DNA of 64,000 nt. It comes from Nymphaea colorata (Eukaryota; Streptophyta; Magnoliopsida; Nymphaeales; Nymphaeaceae). Numbering within the stretch: position 1 is the first letter of the stretch; the number at the start of each line of letters is the position of its first letter. Under the pieces are notes generated by a model, which was given only the letters and a program-made list of their open reading frames with translations, ran no database searches and had not been told where the DNA came from. A program made the position numbers and the translations under genes. The DNA is taken from positions 1,895,503 to 1,959,502 of the forward strand of contig NC_045143.1 in NCBI RefSeq assembly GCF_008831285.2, in the 5' to 3' direction. Positions 61,465-64,000 of the stretch are shown here, in pieces.

Positions 61465-64000
61465 ATGGTGAAGGGTCCTGGTCTCTACTCCGATATCGGG
61501 AAGAAGGCCAGAGGTAATGTCTAGCTAAATTTTTAATGAAAAGTGTGTTCCATTTTTTCTTACTGTCGTCATTTTTGTTCTGTTTCAGATCTTCTTTACA
61601 AGGATTATAATAGCGATCTGAAGTTCACTCTCACTACCTACTCATCGACGGGCGTTGTGAGTTTCTTCTCTGGATTCTTTCCCGTGTTTCATTCGTTCGC
61701 GGGGGATATTTTTTGTGTGCCAGGCTTTGGTTCCGGAGTTTTGGGTTTTACGAGCTTCGGACGGTTTGGTTTTTTGGCTGATTGTAGTATTTCGCATGCA
61801 ATAGATTGTGGCGTAGGATTGCTTCTTCCCCGTCTTTCTGTGAGGTTCGGCTAAGGCGCAGTTCTTTCTCATTCTAGATCGTTGCCTCCACGGATTAGTG
61901 TTGGTGCGCTCACGTGTGTTAGTTTCAAGCCTCGGTTTCCTTTTTCGATTCACGCGGTTTGGGTGTCCAACATGTGGAACAATAATTCGTATTAGTGGCT
62001 TTGCTCCGTAGGTATGCGGATTTCCCTGTGTTGGGAGTTTTGCTAGGTACTTCCGGTTTTTGTTCTGTTGATCTTTGCTTTCACGTGGTTTCATTTCTAC
62101 ATGCTCAATTCCTCATTTACCCTTTCAAAATCTGATCTGGGCCAAAACATGGTCTTCTTGAACTCGTTTTGTTACTCTTTCTTTCATGTGGTGGATTCAT
62201 TTGAGTGGCCGATTCTGGTTTAAATGCTGTGGAAACCATTTCGAGGAAGCAGGATGGATATCGGGGTTATATATATTTCGGTTCCTGATTTATTTGTACG
62301 GTGATTTCAGCTCCACTAATTTGTAAATTTTTTATGAAGTATGGGTTTTCACGAGGGGTGTACCTTGATATTGTTTTTTTTTCCAATTTTTGGACCTACT
62401 TTAGATATTTTTCCATTCCTTTGGCTCCTTTTGTCACATTTCCCAGTCTTCTTGATCCATGCTTTCCGCATTCAGTTCTAGCTATTCCTGCTTCTAGCTA
62501 CTGGCCTCCTTACAGTTGGCTAAACATTTTCATCCGTATCTTCAGATATGAACTAATTATGGTAGGATTGTTTTTGTGCTCTTGTAGCACGTAGTCCTTG
62601 CAGTCCTGTTTTCCTTTTTCCTCTATTTATGGTGCTTCTGTCTAACAATATCTAAATATGGAATTACGTTTGCCTTGTTTACTCATTCTGCAATTAGCGG
62701 AAAGTCCCACCTTATATCTGACAAGGTGTACTTAACAAAACATGAATGATCATATTTTAGGAATATGTGGTCGTTGATTTTTTAATATACCTGCGTTTTT
62801 ATTTCTGTCTTCTAGTTTAGTTTTTGTTCACACTTTCCAAGCCTGAGTTCATTTCTCCCTGCTGTATGAAGTCACAGAATTTCCCTTTATTTTGCATTTT
62901 GGAGCTTTTGGGCCAACACCGTGATTCTATAACGGATTCTGATGCATACGGACCACGTTATTATGGTTCATCACACCCTGCAGCACTCAGTGCTATACGT
63001 ACATTATGTCGCCATGGATGCAGTGGCTGTAAAGGATTCTAGTTTGGAAGTAAATGTGTGCTCTATTATTGCATAATATTTGGCTGTCTGGCGTAATTTT
63101 AGCTTATCCATGGCTTCCATTCATTTTTTTTTGTGGTGTGTGTGTACAACCTGATTTTCTCCTCTTGTAGGCAATTGCATCAACAGGGACAAAGAAAGGG
63201 GAATTATACTTGGCGGATATCAACACTCAGCTGAAGAATAAGAATGTCACAACTGATATCAAGGTGGATACAAGCTCGAAGGTAAGACAATAATTTAGTT
63301 TTTGCATGATACTGGATTTTGTTTCTGTTTGTACCTCTAAATGTGTCTTCCTGCTTGCTTATGCTATTCTTTCTGCATAAATTGAGCCATTTGTGGGATT
63401 AATGGTGCAAGGTCAGCCAGATTCAGTCTCATATGTTGAGTTTATGTAGAGTTAGATTTATGGGTTACACCTCTTTATCTCGTTTGTTTCTTCATAATTC
63501 ATATGTATTGGTTCACATGTTCTGAGTAATTTTACGAAATTCATGATATATGATCATTATCTTATGTGGTCCTTGAAATTTATAGTTAATGGTCAGTTAC
63601 TGTTATGCACGAACTGATCATGAATAATTCTTATCTTCAGCTTCATACAACTATAACTGTTGATGAACCGGCACCAGGTCTGAAGGCTATTTTTAGCTTT
63701 GTCGTTCCAGATCAGAAATCTGGCAAGGTACATAAACCTTTTTTTTTCATGCTTGTCATTTCCTAAGGTGGTGGTGTTCTATAATTTACTTTGTGCTCCA
63801 GTTGATGCTTGTTCTACATGAATTAGATTCATAGACAAGCCCAAGAGCATGTCATGCGTATATTGAAAAGCAGGTCTTGTCCGTGACTGATTTTCCTCTT
63901 TCAAACTTTGTATATACAGGTTGAACTCCAATACATGCATGAGTATGCAGGGATCAACACGAGCATTGGCTTGACTGCAAGTCCTCTTGTTAACTTTGCA
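61465..64000 (+). CDS. VDAC: Voltage-dependent anion channel (mitochondrial porin), 5′ part, cut by window end
   Basis: The β-barrel porin of the outer mitochondrial membrane, passing ATP, ADP and other metabolites. Exons seen are 61465–61513, 61589–61656, 63171–63281, 63641–63727 and 63920 to the window end, all GT–AG and in phase. They encode the first 132 of about 276 residues expected for the family. The N-terminus [20 protein letters not shown] is the conserved amphipathic helix of plant [42 protein letters not shown], and [20 protein letters not shown] are typical early β-strands. The 1.5-kb second intron is T-rich and contains no exon. The gene continues beyond the window. The start codon is fixed by the conserved N-terminus. 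Confidence 0.95.

Noticed and set aside
1-64000. CRISPR arrays, bacterial-type operons, organelle DNA insertions
   Set aside because: No regularly spaced short repeats with unique spacers, and no plastid or mitochondrial genes recognised. The window is plant nuclear DNA.

Overview
This is nuclear DNA from a flowering plant. The evidence is intron-rich genes with GT–AG splice sites, plant-specific families (NPF transporter, DYW-class PPR protein, RLCK-VII kinase, HIR protein), an AT-rich intergenic space full of (AT)n, (GA)n and (CT)n microsatellites, and relics of typical plant transposons. The species cannot be named from sequence alone. NPF exons 3 and 5 are GC-rich while their surroundings are AT-rich, which is common in monocots and early-diverging angiosperms.

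Six protein-coding genes could be reconstructed, five of them exon by exon with consistent splice phases. (1) NPF4-type transporter, + strand, 13598–18222, 5 exons, 585 aa. (2) DYW-class pentatricopeptide-repeat RNA-editing factor, − strand, 29186–31102, intronless. (3) PBL34/35/36-type receptor-like cytoplasmic kinase, + strand, 39672–44546, 6 exons, 469 aa. (4) Plastid-targeted 2-oxoadipate dioxygenase/decarboxylase (DUF1338/HglS family), − strand, 45522–50743, 7 exons, 374 aa. (5) Hypersensitive-induced reaction (HIR) protein, + strand, 55238–57577, 5 exons, 284 aa. (6) The first five exons of a mitochondrial outer-membrane porin (VDAC), + strand, 61465 to the window end. A 190-codon four-helix membrane-protein ORF at 376–948 is a plausible but unrecognised gene.

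Genes 3 and 4 converge tail to tail about 1 kb apart. Genes 4 and 5 diverge across about 4.5 kb. There is no operon logic: the neighbours serve unrelated roles (hormone/nitrate transport, organelle RNA editing, immune signalling, lysine catabolism, membrane microdomains, mitochondrial metabolite exchange).

The long gene-poor stretches (949–13597, 18223–29185, 31103–39671, 57578–61464) hold the accessory material: an orphan, decayed KH-domain exon; a 169-bp hAT-type MITE with a perfect 8-bp target duplication and a 72-bp relative; tRNA-derived SINE heads; a small retroposed-looking insert with 15-bp direct repeats; a diverged ~290-bp tandem array; a 630-bp segmental duplication; several very young 22–51-bp tandem duplications; and a broken Ty3/gypsy reverse transcriptase. 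I found no CRISPR array, rRNA gene or intact tRNA gene, and no convincing new multi-gene system.
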